Source: Mayamaea pseudoterrestris (Eukaryota; Bacillariophyta; Bacillariophyceae; Sellaphorales; Sellaphoraceae). Taken from it: a stretch of DNA of 64,000 nt. This document shows positions 30,598 to 42,210 of the stretch, piece by piece. Made by a program: the position numbers and the translations under genes. The stretch lies in contig BROI01000002.1 of the NCBI GenBank assembly GCA_027923505.1, positions 1,550,001 to 1,614,000 on the forward strand, read 5' to 3'. The notes below the pieces were generated by a model that had not been told where the DNA came from, did not search any database, and saw nothing but the letters and a program-made list of their open reading frames with translations. How positions within the stretch are numbered: position 1 is the stretch's first letter; the number at the start of each line of letters is the position of its first letter.

Positions 30598-32253
30598 ATG
30601 TCTTCATTCGACAACGACGAGTCCGACTCCGCTCCAGCCTCCTCGCTACTGACATGCTCATTCAATCAAGACGGCGGCTGCCTCGCCATTGGAACCACAA
30701 ACGGATTCACCGTCTACAATCTACATCCCTCATTTGGCATTGGCGTCAAACGCGAGCTCGGCGGCGGCATTGGATTGGTGGAAATGCTCTTTCGGTGCAA
30801 CCTCATGGCGCTGGTGGGCGGCGGACCCACGCCGCAGGCGCCACCGCACCGCGTCTTGGTGTGGGACGATCACTTGGCCAAGTCGATTGGCGAATTAAGC
30901 TTTCGACAAGTGGTACTATGTGTCAGGTTGCGCAAGGATGCCATTGCCGTGGCGCTGCGTGATCGAGTCTACGTGTATCACTTGGCCGACTTGAGCTTGC
31001 GCGACAAGATTTATACGGCGGATAATCCGCATGGACTGTTGTGTCTATCGACGCAGATTCAAGACATGGTACTGGCGTGTCCGTCGGTGACGACGGGGCA
31101 TGTGCGAGTGGAACTGTATGGATTGCGCAAGACTGTGGTACGTGCGGCAGCGTGTCTTGGTGCTCGTGCACTTTTTGTTTCATCTATCATCCATCGAGCA
31201 GCCTAGTCTTACAGATTATACATTTTTTTTTATTAGTTAATGGAAGCACACGAAAGTTCGCTTCGCGCTCTCTCCTTGACGGCGGACGGCACCAAGCTTG
31301 CGACGGCGTCCAACAAGGGAACGCTGGTTCGGGTGTGGGACGTTGCGACAGCGACTTGTCTGCAGGAATTTCGTCGTGGAGTGGAGCGAGCATCAATCAC
31401 TTGTTTGGCGTGGAGCTGGGACGCCCACTGGCTGGCCTGTAGTAGTGACAAGGGGACGACGCATATATTTTGCGTCAAGTCGGAAGAAGAAAATGATCGG
31501 AATGCTACAACAGCAGCTGCATCAACCAGTCAGAGTCAACAATCAACATCATATACGCAAATGTTTCTTGCCGGCGTTCGTAAATCAATGGAGGGCGATT
31601 CGAAAAAGAGTAGCTACCAAGTGCGCGGCCTGCCGCATCCGCAAGCATGTGCCTTTGTATCGGAAGCGAGCAACATTTTGGCAGTGGCTGGTTGGGACGC
31701 TGACGGAAACGGAGTATTAATGATGGTGGAGTTTCACGCGGATGCAGTGGCGAATGCGAATAATGGATATGCAAGCGGCATGTCGTCGAGTCATGATTCC
31801 GAGCCACGACGGATTGGTTACCATGTCTTGTGTCGATCAAATATAACGCGGCACGAGTCGGAGGAAGCGCGACGTCGGAGACGATTGCGCGGATGGACAC
31901 CAGAGATTCCGGAAACACCGGAAGGCGGGCGATTATACGTTGGTGAGCGTCTAGAAGTGTTGGAGCGAGGTATGGAGACGATACATTTTGAAGAAACGGA
32001 CGAGTTTGTGTCCGTCACGGCGGTTTATCCAGTAGCTGCTTCAATAGAGGACCCATCGTCTGATGCGGCACAACAACAATCGGACTCGAACACTACGCCA
32101 AACGATAACGACGACACTAATAGCAAGACGTTGAGTCCTGGACGCCTGACAGAATCAGTGGCAAGCGTTCCGAGCCCTACATCGATTCGGACCGAGTCGT
32201 TGGAAGATGAACCAGACAATGAAGATGGTGACGAACAACAGGATTCAATTTAA
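30598..32253 (+). CDS. ATG18: Atg18/WIPI (PROPPIN) WD40 autophagy protein
   Basis: Two exons, 30598..31137 and 31237..32253, 518 residues, joined in frame (GLRKTV-LMEAHESSLR). WD-type repeats follow the PROPPIN pattern: NQDGGCLAIGTTNGFTVYN, LVGGGPTPQAPPHRVLVWDD, VRLRKDAIAVALRDRVYVY, ATASNKGTLVRVWD. F225-R226-R227-G228 is the (L/F)RRG loop that binds PI3P and PI(3,5)P2. The protein acts on phagophore and vacuolar membranes in autophagy. A hydrophilic loop and an acidic Ser/Asp-rich C-terminal extension of about 80 residues go beyond the usual propeller. WDR45/WIPI4-like versus Atg18 proper cannot be settled by eye. Confidence 0.9.
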
Positions 32254-32331
32254 TCTCTTGCTTTTATTTTGCAATGTTCTTTTTGCTGTGACAGTAATCG
32301 CTACTAGCTAGCTGTGCATTTTGATTGTCTG

Positions 32332-33143
32332 TTACGTTATTCGAGCCGTCTCGCCGACAAGTGTATCAAACTCCTTGTCATAGTTTCCGCTATCGGTTGG
32401 CGGTAGTTCCACCAAGTCGAGATAGGTATCAAGAATCTCAAGCGCTGCCAAGTATACTTGTTGCACCTGCTTGTCATTTTGTCGCTTCTTCTTGACAAGC
32501 TTTTCCATTTCATCCATTTCCTTGAAGAATGCCTTTGCCGCTTTGACCGTCGGCAGTCGATCGGGCGGCTTCTGCTGATCCGTTCGAAAGGCATTACCAA
32601 GTAAGTACATGCTAGCCTTCATATCGTTGTATCGACTATCGCGCACTTCCTTGCCGCGACAGTCGCCATCCTTTTTCGTACATTGACCATTCACATCCTT
32701 TCGCTTGGCGGCAACAACAATGGCGCCCTGCGGATCGAAAAACTGCTGAATGGAAGTTGCCGTCATGTCAGCCTGGACGACGTCCGGTCCCATGGCGAGA
32801 AACTCGTGGACTCCCTCCTGCACGCGGCCGTAGTAGCGGCGCTTGGCAATCGGGATGGTACTGCAACAGTAGAAGCGAAAATGTGAGTCACGCCGCCGTT
32901 TCATGCTGTTAGTGTCCTGTCGCACGCCAAACGCTATACATACGTGTATCTTCCCGCAGTCGCTCCTCCACTGGCGGAGGCCATTTCGGATCCGCCAAAG
33001 AGGAGACTTCCACCGGCGGCGGCCAGCAGTAAGTTACGCAGCAAGTCCTGGCGCGTCTGCGTATGATGCTGCAGCGGTTGCGGCGGTTGGTACGCGTCGG
33101 CCGCGGCACAACATAGCATCAGTAACGTACAAGCTCGCAACAT
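32332..33143 (-). CDS. Plastid (probably thylakoid-lumen) protein, family unknown
   Basis: Two exons, complement(32332..32860, 32944..33143), 242 residues, joined in frame over an 83-nt intron (GRYT-TIPIAKRRYYGRV). The leader has a signal peptide (MLRACTLLMLCCAAADA) followed by a second hydrophobic stretch with an Ala-x-Ala end (LLLAAAGGSLLFGGSEMASA), which fits a plastid leader plus lumen-transfer signal. The mature part is mostly helical with basic and acidic repeats (VREL-type helices, VQQVYLAALEILDTYLDLVELP). This recalls four-helix PsbQ-like lumen proteins in style only. Two Cys near the middle (GQCTKKDGDCRG) could form a disulfide. No firm family name. Confidence 0.75.
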
Positions 33144-33242
33144 GGTGATGATGACTGATTGTTACTACAGTATACAGTATGAATGGAGCGATCTTTGGTT
33201 GTTTGCATCAACCATCGAAATCGAATGCCCGAAGCGTGAGGG

Positions 33243-33272
33243 GCGATGTTAGCGGACGGTGTTTCGTCGTTT
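33243..33272 (+). repeat. Left terminal inverted repeat
   Basis: 30 bp; matches the reverse complement of 34719-34748 at 29 of 30 positions. Confidence 0.75.
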
Positions 33273-34718
33273 CGTTGTTTCGTCGCACCACGAAACACCA
33301 AAGAACCCGGAGATCTTCCGTTTGGAACGACGAAACGAGGAGACCGCCGTCGTTTCGTCGCTCCGTCGTTTGATCATCTTAATTACTATCATCTCGCTTG
33401 ATCCCGCAGCCCAAATGCACCAGAAACATTCAATAACAATACAGATGATTTATGTGGAGTTTATTGCGCGTTTGAATGCTCTATAAAGCCTTGAAAGGCA
33501 AAAGATTCACCTTCACACCAAACACCGCGATGCACCACGCACTGTCGCGTGCGTCGACGACTCATGTTTCTCCAGGCTAGTACCATCCAGCGCTCATGCA
33601 ACTGCTTCATTGGCCTCCAAGGGGCTACTTACTTGACCAAAATGTGTGCAAGGATAGCGCAATTGCGTGCCTTTTGCGTTGTTTCCAGTGAGGCCTGCAT
33701 GGCACGGTCGGCACGTCGGCACGAACGGTCTATATGCTCACATTTCCATCAACTATCCTCCTTCCAAGCAGGTCAGAAGCAAGTCAAATGTTCCTACCAA
33801 ATACCGCTGACAAGAGCAAGCAAGACTGATCGCATTCAGTGTGAGCCGCTTCAATACGCATGCATTCCAACGTTCCGTCATCCATCATGCATTCCATCTC
33901 TTTGAAATCAACTCTCTGCATTGAGCGCAAGGCTTTCATTTGATATGCATTGTATGTTTGGTTTCAAGCGCTTTATTGAAAGCTTTGATGGTTTTGTCCA
34001 AACAACGCTGGTCAAAAGGTCAAAGAATCTCAAGTTTTGGCGGCAAGTGTGACCTAACGTAGATGGGTAAACCATGCAATAAGCAGATTAAGTATGCGTT
34101 ACGCTATTGATTGATACCTTCTCTCGTAATCCTCAAAAGATCCATCTATAGAGATCCAAAGGATCGGCTTGTGATTCAATAGCTAGAATACTCCTTGTCT
34201 TAGAGACGTCGTACCGTGATGTCAGCTCAAAGTGGTCGTCTTGCCGACGTCGAGCTTGTCGTCCCTTCAATGAGTCAAATAATGCAACAAGCTCCTTCTA
34301 TAGATATTAGTAAATTTAATGTTATTACGCCTACTGATGTTACAAACCGATGTTATGATGGCAAGTTCCAACAACAAAAGCGCGACAAAACGCGTTTGTC
34401 TTTCATCAACTTGTATGGCGTCCGCCACGGGAACAAGAAGGAATTTGGCCGTCGCTTTTTCACTATGCAATATCGAGCAATATAGAGAAGCCACCTGGCG
34501 AAACAGAATGTTAATAGCTTTAATAAGAAGCAAGATATGCACTGGTTTGTGCGGGACCATTCTATGTCGCTTTGATCGTGGGATTTCAGTCCCAGAAATT
34601 GAGAGGGTTAAATATTGATGACGTGGAATGCCGTTTTGGCATGAACCAATGAAACGACGAAACGACCGCTAACTCCGCGGCGCGCGTTGTTTCAAACGAT
34701 GAAACGATGAAACGCGCA

Positions 34719-34748
34719 AAACGACGAAACACCGCCCGCTAACATCGC
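34719..34748 (-). repeat. Right terminal inverted repeat
   Basis: 30 bp; partner of 33243-33272. A diverged inner copy of the same end motif precedes it by about 65 bp. Confidence 0.75.
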
Positions 34749-34988
34749 GTCTGATGTTGTTGTGACGAATCAATGACGTTTTGTGAGTGCCGGTACGAAT
34801 TCATGCCACACCCCATTCAGAACCGTAAGTATTGCGTTTTAACAAGACTCAATAAGGTTCATACGTCAGTGGCGCGGCGACGCGGCGAGGCATCATCGAC
34901 GCTTTCGCAGCCGCGCATCGTTCCTTCCTCGTTCATTCACTTGGCACTTGCTCGACATTCTTCAACAACCAACCTTGTGTCAAGTAGA

Positions 34989-36031
34989 ATGAAACTCACC
35001 AAGTCAGCAGTTACTTCATTCATGCTGCTCGCGCAAGCCACTGCATGGACGTCGCGGGTCGCCGCCCGCAACGGCTTCTCCAGCGTCTCTCGTCACGTTG
35101 CGCGACGCTCCCTTGCCGCCGCCGTGCATCTGCACTCGACGACGGCTTCATCCACCTCCAGCATCACAACCAATGTCATTGGAGAGGAGCAGACGGAAAG
35201 CTTTCGTCTTCAGTTCAAGCAGGGTGAAACGGCGATTAGTCCATGGCATGACATTCCGTTCAAGAATGACGATGGAACTTACAACATGGTGCGTCGGTAT
35301 TCAGCGACTGGTAGCTTGTCGACGCGCAATACAACGAGATTAGAAACTTGACTTCTTGCTGTAAACGATGCAAATCAATCAAAAACATGAGCAGATCTAT
35401 TTTATTTGCAATCTAATTTGCTTTCTGATCAATTATTCCATTCACCCATTTTACTCAGATTGTCGAAATTCCCAAAATGACAAAGGCCAAGATGGAGGTC
35501 GCCACCAAGGAGGCTTCCAATCCCATTGCGCAAGATTTAAAAAAGGGAAAGCTGCGCGACTACCACGGACCAATCTTTTGGAACTACGGCTGTTTGCCAC
35601 AAACGTGGGAAGACCCCAGCGCCAACCACTTTGAACTCGTCCATTTTGGCGATAACGATCCCATTGACATTATTGAAATTGGTTCCGCGGCGTTGCACAT
35701 GGGCAGCGTCAAACCAGTCAAAGTGTTGGGCGTCTTGGCCATGATTGACGACGGCGAATTGGACTGGAAGGTCTTGGCCATTGCCACGGATGACGCGCTC
35801 GCCGAGCAATACAATGACATTCACGATGTTCCAATGGCGATTCAAGCGGGCATTCGGGAATGGTTTCGCTGGTACAAGACACCGGACGGCAAGCCACTCA
35901 ACGCGTTTGGATATGACGAAAAGTTCATGGGCAAGACAAAGGCGGAGGAAGTGATTGAGGAAACGCATGAGGCGTGGAAGAAATTAAAGAGCGGGGAGAT
36001 TGCTGCCGGCAAACTGTGGCTTGGAGATTAG
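34989..36031 (+). CDS. Soluble inorganic pyrophosphatase (family I), organelle-targeted
   Basis: Two exons, 34989..35288 and 35459..36031, 290 residues, joined in frame over a 170-nt intron (YNM-IVEIPKMTKAKME). The family I core is complete: WHDIP, KMEVATKE, DYHGPIFWNYGCLPQTWEDP, the metal-binding signature D165-N-D-P-I-D170 and KVLAIATDD. It hydrolyses pyrophosphate to two phosphates and pulls biosynthetic reactions forward. An N-terminal extension of about 60 residues (MKLTKSAVTSFMLLAQATAWTS, then Arg/Ser-rich) fits a signal peptide plus transit peptide, so a plastid location is likely. The missing Ala-Phe motif makes this less certain than for IspE. Confidence 0.9.
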
Positions 36032-36288
36032 AGTAGATAGTGTATAACTGTAAATCATGACAGTCGATCTAATATGTAATGATTTCGGAGTTGAGCGTCG
36101 AAGGTAAACAGTGGAATTTACCGGTAGCCTTTCTGTCGATAATTGACCTTTTGATAACGTAAACAATAGTAAAACGACTATAACACAAGGAGAGATTAAA
36201 GCTTAGAGTCAGCTCTTGGCCCCTCCATTACATGCGAACGAAAATAGGCCATCCTCAACCACTACACGCACCACCTTTGTAATAATGT

Positions 36289-37246
36289 TTACAATTCATG
36301 ATGCTCCTTGCCGCAAATGTACTCGAGTACCTTTGGCAGCGCCGTCTGCAGGCTCACCGACGCCGCCGCCAAGTTTTCCAAAAACTCATCCTGCGTCGGC
36401 CTGTCTCCATCCACAATATCCGTCACCACCTTGATTCCAATGAATGGCTTGTCTTGCAGCTCGCAGCTCCACACAATGGCCGCCGCTTCCATATCCTTGA
36501 CGGACGCTTCGTTTTCCAACATCAACTCGTGATCTTTATCGGTGGCATCCAGCGAGTTTCCCGTCGTGCAGATGCCCATTTTGAAGTTTAGTTCCTTGGC
36601 CATGTTGCCCGGATGAATGCGCACACAGGTATCAACACGCCCCACACCATACTTTTCGAATCCCGGAATGGGAATGCGCCGATCGTGGTGCGCCACGGCC
36701 GATACAACGTAAACGTCTCCAACAACAGCGCCACGTTGCGCAAACCCGCCGCAGGTGCCCGCGTTGATCAAAACGTCCGCCTGCGTCGCCTCCAATGCCA
36801 GAAACGCCGCCATGGCGGCCGGCACCGTGCCGCAATTGTCAACTCCCGTATGATAGACGGTGTCCTTGCCATTGGTCACAACCGTCACTGTATGTTGCGT
36901 ATCCAAGTACTTGCCCTGGTAGCCAGTAAACGGCAAGTGCGACGGAAACAAGGTGTCGTTGCGCTTCAGCTGCAAGTGGTCAATCATGGGTTGCGCCTCG
37001 GCCTCCATGGCCACGAGGACGAGGACGCTGATAATACATGTTATAGTAGAAGTAAAAGTAATAATGAAGAGATTTTTGGAAGAGGGGTAGAAGAGGTATT
37101 TTGTAATGAGCGAGATTCATGCAGAAAGACGACTTTTCTTCCGATGCAATTCTGCATTCTGCAACGAGCATCACAGTCATCCCGCCATGGCAATACTTGA
37201 ATCATCCATTAAAGACTTACTGCGAGATTGCTTCATTGGACGGCAT
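36289..37246 (-). CDS. 5'-methylthioadenosine/S-adenosylhomocysteine nucleosidase
   Basis: Two exons, complement(36289..37027, 37221..37246), 254 residues. The first exon is only 26 nt (MPSNEAIS plus two bases) and joins in frame across a 193-nt intron to give SHVLVLVAMEAEAQP, the family start. INAGTCGGFAQRGAVVGDVYVV, M188-E189 in VKDMEAAAI and Asp212 in VVTDIVDGD are the ribose-binding and catalytic residues of the PNP/UDP phosphorylase fold of plant MTAN. The enzyme removes adenine from MTA (and perhaps SAH), recycling products of SAM use. It is head-to-head with the FBT transporter gene, 230 bp apart. Confidence 0.9.
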
Positions 37247-37476
37247 GCTGTTAATGTATGGAAGCAGCAAGGAAGTTAAGAGTCGATGCAGCATTTGATA
37301 TGGCCGATGGATCGATCCAAGCGCTGCCATGGCCGATCGCAGCGACGCAATGATGACGTCATAAGTACCGCTCCGACCCGAACACGTTTCAGACAGCTGG
37401 TCCACTCGCCGGTTTGGCACCATGGCTGCATCTCACATTGTTTGTCTCATCCTGCAAGTCGCCATTTTCACACAGT

Positions 37477-39474
37477 ATGAATGATCGAACTCGTCGCATG
37501 GAATACACGAATGACAAGAATGGACGCGACGGTCTCATGCGAGACGCTTTCCACGACAACGATCTCGAAGGCATGGAACTGCCAACATCAACGAGCGACG
37601 GACTCTTGCGCTCCAAAAGCAATCCACTGGAACTGGAGTTGCAGCCATTGACGCGAGACAATGAGAATGGAATTATATTAGAAGACAATGACCAAAATTA
37701 CTATCATCCAGACGGCAAGCAGCTTCCATTCGTAGGAATCACTAATGATGACGACGATCCATCACATCACTTCATCATCCGCACCACCTACTACCAATTC
37801 ACTATCCTCTCACGTGGAGACAATCACTCGAAAACTATCTATATCCCCCACACTTGCCTCGCTCCTGCCAGTTGCTGCGCCCCGAAAACGTGGCCGTGCC
37901 CGCCTGCTACTTGTTGGTCGGACTGCTGCAGGGCTTGTCGAGTCCATTGATCAATGTTTTGCCGCTCGACTTGGGCGCCACGGAGGCGCAGCAAACGACT
38001 CTTTCGAGCATTCGCAGTTTGCCCGCGTCCTTCAAACTGGCGTTTGGCTTTGTTTCGGATACCGTGCCACTATGTGGCTACTTGCGCAAGCCGTACATGA
38101 TGGTGGGGTGGTGCGTGGCGAGCTTGGCCATGCTGTGGTTAATGCTGGCGAGTGATTTATATCAAGTGAGACCGCGCAACAGTGGGTGTTTTCAAAATAA
38201 TAGTCAAGATGACATTAATAGTGGCGAAGTGCGATACGACGACGACGCCAGTAGTAGCTCCTCCTCGTATAACAACATTCCACTCAACGCACCCAGCATC
38301 CCGTTGTTAGGCATGACCATTTTGCTGTTTGGCACTGGCTTTTGGATGGCCGACGTCATGGGCGACAGTATCGTGGCGGAAAAAGCCAAGCTCGAGCCAC
38401 CCGAGGCGCGGGGCAGTGTGCAGTCGAGCTGCTACGCCTACCGCTTCTTTGGCGTCATGGTGGCGGCGCCGCTGTCGACTTGGATGTACAGCAAGTCGGG
38501 GCCCTTTTACGTGGTGCTACTGCTGTCGCTACTGCCATTGTGTATACTGCCGTTGGTGTATTTGTTAAAGGAGGAGAAACATGCAATACGCCCGTCCACC
38601 AAGGAGCAGTGCTTGGAGATTTGGAGAACCGTGTGCAGTCGCGCCGTGTGGCAGCCAATGGGCTTCGTCTACTTGTACAATGTCATGCAGGTGGGCAACG
38701 CGGCGTGGCGGGAATATTTGGTCACGGTGCTGCACTTTACGTCGTGTCAATTGAATTTAATGTTGATTGCGGCGTATGTGTTGCTGTATTTTGGTATTGT
38801 CTCCTACAAGCAGTGGTTCATTACCTGGAGCTGGAGAAAGGTTTACATTGTCACAACCTTTTTGAACGGGCTATTTTCCGCGCTACAAGTGCTGCTCATC
38901 AAGGGAATCACCTTTGGTTTGAGCAACTTTTGGTTTGCCCTGGGAGATGATGCATTCTCCGAATTCATCGCAGGTAGGTGAGATCAAGTGCAGTAGACAA
39001 GCCTTGAATGTGTCATTGAATTTGCCATACTCACGCCCATTGCCTTATTATCGTATATCAGGTATTCAATTTCTGCCAACGACCATCATGATGGTTCATC
39101 TCTGCCCGGCCGGGTCGGAGGGGGCAAGCTACGCCATGTTTACCACCGTCAACAATAGTGCACTCACACTAAGCTCCGCACTGTCCACCGTGTTGTTGGG
39201 CATTTGGGATGTTTCGCGGCCAACTCTAGAAGCTGGACAGCTGACTGGCATGGTCAACCTTACGTACTTGACAACGTTTGTGCAGGTGGGTGCCATTTGC
39301 TTTGTCGGCTGGCTTCCCGCCTTCAAAGACGACTTGACGGCTCTCAAGGATGATCAGCATCGTTCGCGCGTGGGTGGTGCTATCTTTTTGTTCATCACCG
39401 GAGCGAGTATCTTGTATGCGGTGGGTGTGGGCGTGCTAAACATTGCCTTTCCTGGATGGATGGGCGAGTCTTAA
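37477..39474 (+). CDS. Folate/biopterin transporter (FBT) family membrane carrier
   Basis: Three exons, 37477..37731, 37872..38973 and 39062..39474, 589 residues, with consistent phases. The second join (EFIAG-IQFLPTTIMMV) is clear. The first (QLPF-LLRPENVAVPACY) is inferred from a CTCCTGCCAG acceptor and a GTAGGA donor. A polar N-terminus of about 85 residues precedes about twelve helices. ACYLLVGLLQGLSSPLINVLPLDLGATEAQQTTLSSIRSLPASFKLAFGF-type and GWCVASLAM segments match FBT carriers. Characterised members carry folate, biopterin or S-adenosylmethionine (Leishmania). An acidic/Ser insert lies between helices 4 and 5. Substrate unknown. Confidence 0.85.
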
Positions 39475-39601
39475 TAAATTTGAACGAAAGGTATCATTTG
39501 TTAAACACGTAATTTATTATCTAGAAATGCATCTCTAAGTAAAACGTAGTATGTACAAAAAGGTGAGCGTTGCCTGCACAATGATGAGTCATGCTGCATT
39601 G

Positions 39602-41792
39602 CTACCACCGAAACGAGTCTTTCGACAAGCGCTTTCGCTGTCTCGTGTCTGTTTCGTCTGTAGTCTTGGCATGGTGCGCCGCAAGGGCGGCATCGAGAGC
39701 CAGCAATCCGCCGCCGCCGCCATCGCCTGGCTTGTCGTACGGCATGGCGAGCTGGGCGTCGTAGGTGGCTTGCGACGAATTTCCGTACGTCATGCCACCA
39801 CTTATGGAACGCAGCAGCTGCTGCGGGTGTAAGAGTTGTTGTTGCTGCTGCTGCCCGTCCATGAGTGAATACTGCGACGGCGCCAACATTTGTTGTTGCT
39901 GTTGCTGTTGTTGATTCTGTAGGGCGTACTGGATCCTTGCGGATTCGTCCAAGGCAAGCATGCTCTGGTTTGAAAAATCCATGGATATTTGAGACTCGAG
40001 TTGCGTTTGTGGCAAGCCCATTTGATGTTGGAACATTGGTCCGTTCATGACCATTTGCGATTGCGTATATTGATCAGTTGACAAGGAGGCCATGGAGAAT
40101 TGCTGTTGCGACGAAAAGTCGCCATTGTACATTGCATTCAGCTGTTGCTGCCGCTCCTGCTCCTGGATGAACATTTGCTGAATGGGCGTATACAACGCTG
40201 CTGCTGGACCAGCGTAATTCCCACTCCCATCAGCACTCATCATGACGCCGCCTCCGTGTTGGCCAAGCGGCATGCCCTGCTGCTGTAGGCGCGCCTGTTG
40301 CAGTTGCTGAATCATTTCCTCCTGCTGCTGAATGTTGCGAATGATTTGCTGCTGCTGTGCGAGTAGTTGGGATGTGAGAAGGTCCTGCATCTCGCGGTGA
40401 GTCGCTGACGATTCGGATGTTTCTACTAGCTGGTGATTCGAGGTTAGACCATTGTTATTCAAGTAGAAGTTGGTCGTCGCAGCAGCTGCTTCCTGTCCCA
40501 TTAGCAGCTGCTGCTGTTCCGGCTGCTGCTGCTCAAACTCGAAAGATGCATTTGCTTCATTGGCTGATGGCAACGATTGAGCAGTCTCCAGCGATTGCTG
40601 CTCCATCAAGTCTGAGGAGGCTGCTTCCAGTGGCACGCTGGCTAGCACCAGGCTCAGTGAATTGTTGGTAGTCGTAGCAGCAGCCGAAGACCTTCGAATC
40701 GGCCGCAACATTCCGGAGCGGGCAAAGTCAATCTTATCTGCTGCATCGGCATCTGTGGATGAAAAGCTTTCCGCTGACCCATGCGTCAGGAGAATGTCGC
40801 GCAAAGAGCCATTACCTTGCTCGCCGCCTAAACTTCGAGGCTTGATGTTACCAGTGGAGCGTCTCCTTTGACGCGGCGAAAACGAGTCTCGACCATTGGA
40901 AGGAATGCACGTTTCATTTGCTGCTGCAGCAAGCACTTGCTGCTTGCTCTTGGCCTGCAGAAACTGTCTCGTAATGCTGCGCGCGATGCGCTGGAGGCGC
41001 CATTTGAGCGTGTCGCGGTTGCGGTAGTCGTCCAGCGATGCGGCTTGCTTGTAGAGGCAGGATTCCAGCTTGCGCGCCTTGTGCGGCAGTTCCTGCAGCC
41101 ACTGCTCCGTCAACTGGGCTCCCTGCTTGCGCGCGTAGAGTAACTGGGAGCTGAATGAATGAGTGTATAGGAGGCACTAACATGTGAGTGATGAAGGATA
41201 AAATCAAAATTGGATCGGATGATACCTCGCACGACAGGAGGCTTTTGGGAGGAAACTGCTGGCCCATTCACCTGTACCAAAGGCACCCACGAATCGACCT
41301 TATACACTTTCCCAGCTTTTTCTGCTCATTTGTCTCAGCAACGTACATGTCAATCACCATGCGCTGACGTTCGGGTCGATCACTTTCGGCGTCGTGCCAT
41401 GAGCAACCATTGGATGATGGAGCTGCAAACGCGCTCTGCGCCAGCTCCCGAAAATTGTGATAGGAATCGCTGCTGCCATGCGCAACATTGTCGAGCAACA
41501 ACGAGTTTGCTTCTTGTTGATTTTGCTGCGGCGGCTGGGGCTGCTGATGTGTGTCATTCCCATCATGATCGCTCCTCGTCACATCAAAGAATCGCTCGTC
41601 CATCTCTTCCTCATAGTTGAGGATCAACTCGTCATGTTCTGCTTCCTCTTCCTTCTCCATTGTTACACTACTCGCAGCGTGTAGATTCTTCTCATCAAAC
41701 ATGTAGTTCAACGGCTTCCGCTGTTTCAGTTTGTCTTGCAGTGAATGATTACAAGGTAGAGAGACTCGCAAGCTTGGCGGCGGGACGCGCAT
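39602..41792 (-). CDS. KIX-domain, Gln-rich transcriptional coactivator-like protein
   Basis: Two exons, complement(39602..41150, 41308..41792), 677 residues, joined in frame over a 157-nt intron (KKLGN-SQLLYARKQG). Just after the join, EQWLQELPHKARKLESCLYKQAASLDDY and TLKWRLQRIARSI (about 176-222) fit the three-helix KIX fold of Med15/p300, in the variant common in diatoms. The C-terminal half is rich in Gln with runs of CAG/CAA/TTG repeats (QQQQQQQQM) and many Met, typical of activation domains. An acidic N-terminal region (EKEEEAEHDEL) precedes KIX. Nuclear action is inferred. The exact start is uncertain because the frame is open upstream of several Met codons. Confidence 0.75.
39830..40350 (-). 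repeat. Polyglutamine-coding CAG/CAA tracts
   Basis: Interrupted trinucleotide runs within the KIX gene encode blocks of 4 to 8 Gln separated by Met, Leu and Gly. Confidence 0.7.
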
Positions 41793-42210
41793 ACATGCGC
41801 GGACGAAAACGCCGACGGTTCAGTCGCAGTTTTGTGACTTGGAATGGCGGCGGTGCGGTGCGTCGGTAGTGGACGGAATTCTGGGGGCAATATCAAATCG
41901 ACGCAGCGAAACTGCATAGGCTATAGTGTCGCAACAGATTTGCTGGCGTGTCATTGAAGTTGTGACTCGGACAGTCCACGCGTGGCGTGTCTGACTGTGA
42001 GTCACAGATATTGTCGTTCCGATAAAAGCCGCAGCGGCACTCGGCAAAAGCTTCGCAGCTGGATCCCGGTACGATGTAGTCGTATGCGAGAGCCAATGCC
42101 AAATGCATCGAGCATTGTCACCATGAGAAGCTATCCGTGCGAGAGCGGCGATTTGCCCAGCCTTTCCCGGCGTGACGGATCTATGAGCGGAGCCGACGAA
42201 CGCTCCGGAG
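41793..42210. other. Divergent intergenic region
   Basis: 418 bp upstream of both the KIX gene and the coiled-coil gene. A minus-strand frame covers 41820-42308 without motifs. No regulatory element is evident. Confidence 0.3.

Larger units (their letters stand above)
33243..34748. mobile_element. Non-autonomous DNA transposon-like element with 30-bp terminal inverted repeats
   Basis: Both ends carry the same 30 bp in inverted orientation (33243-33272 and 34719-34748) with one mismatch; the outer half reads GCGATGTTAGCGG. Extra copies of the GTTTCGTCG word and partial copies of the end sequence lie just inside both ends, for example an inverted near-copy at about 34656-34678 and a GGTGTTTCG/CGAAACACC hairpin at 33258-33299. 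The interior has only short frames with no transposase motif. No clear target-site duplication was found. It sits in the divergent gap between the lumen-protein gene (100 bp away) and the pyrophosphatase gene (241 bp away). Confidence 0.65.
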
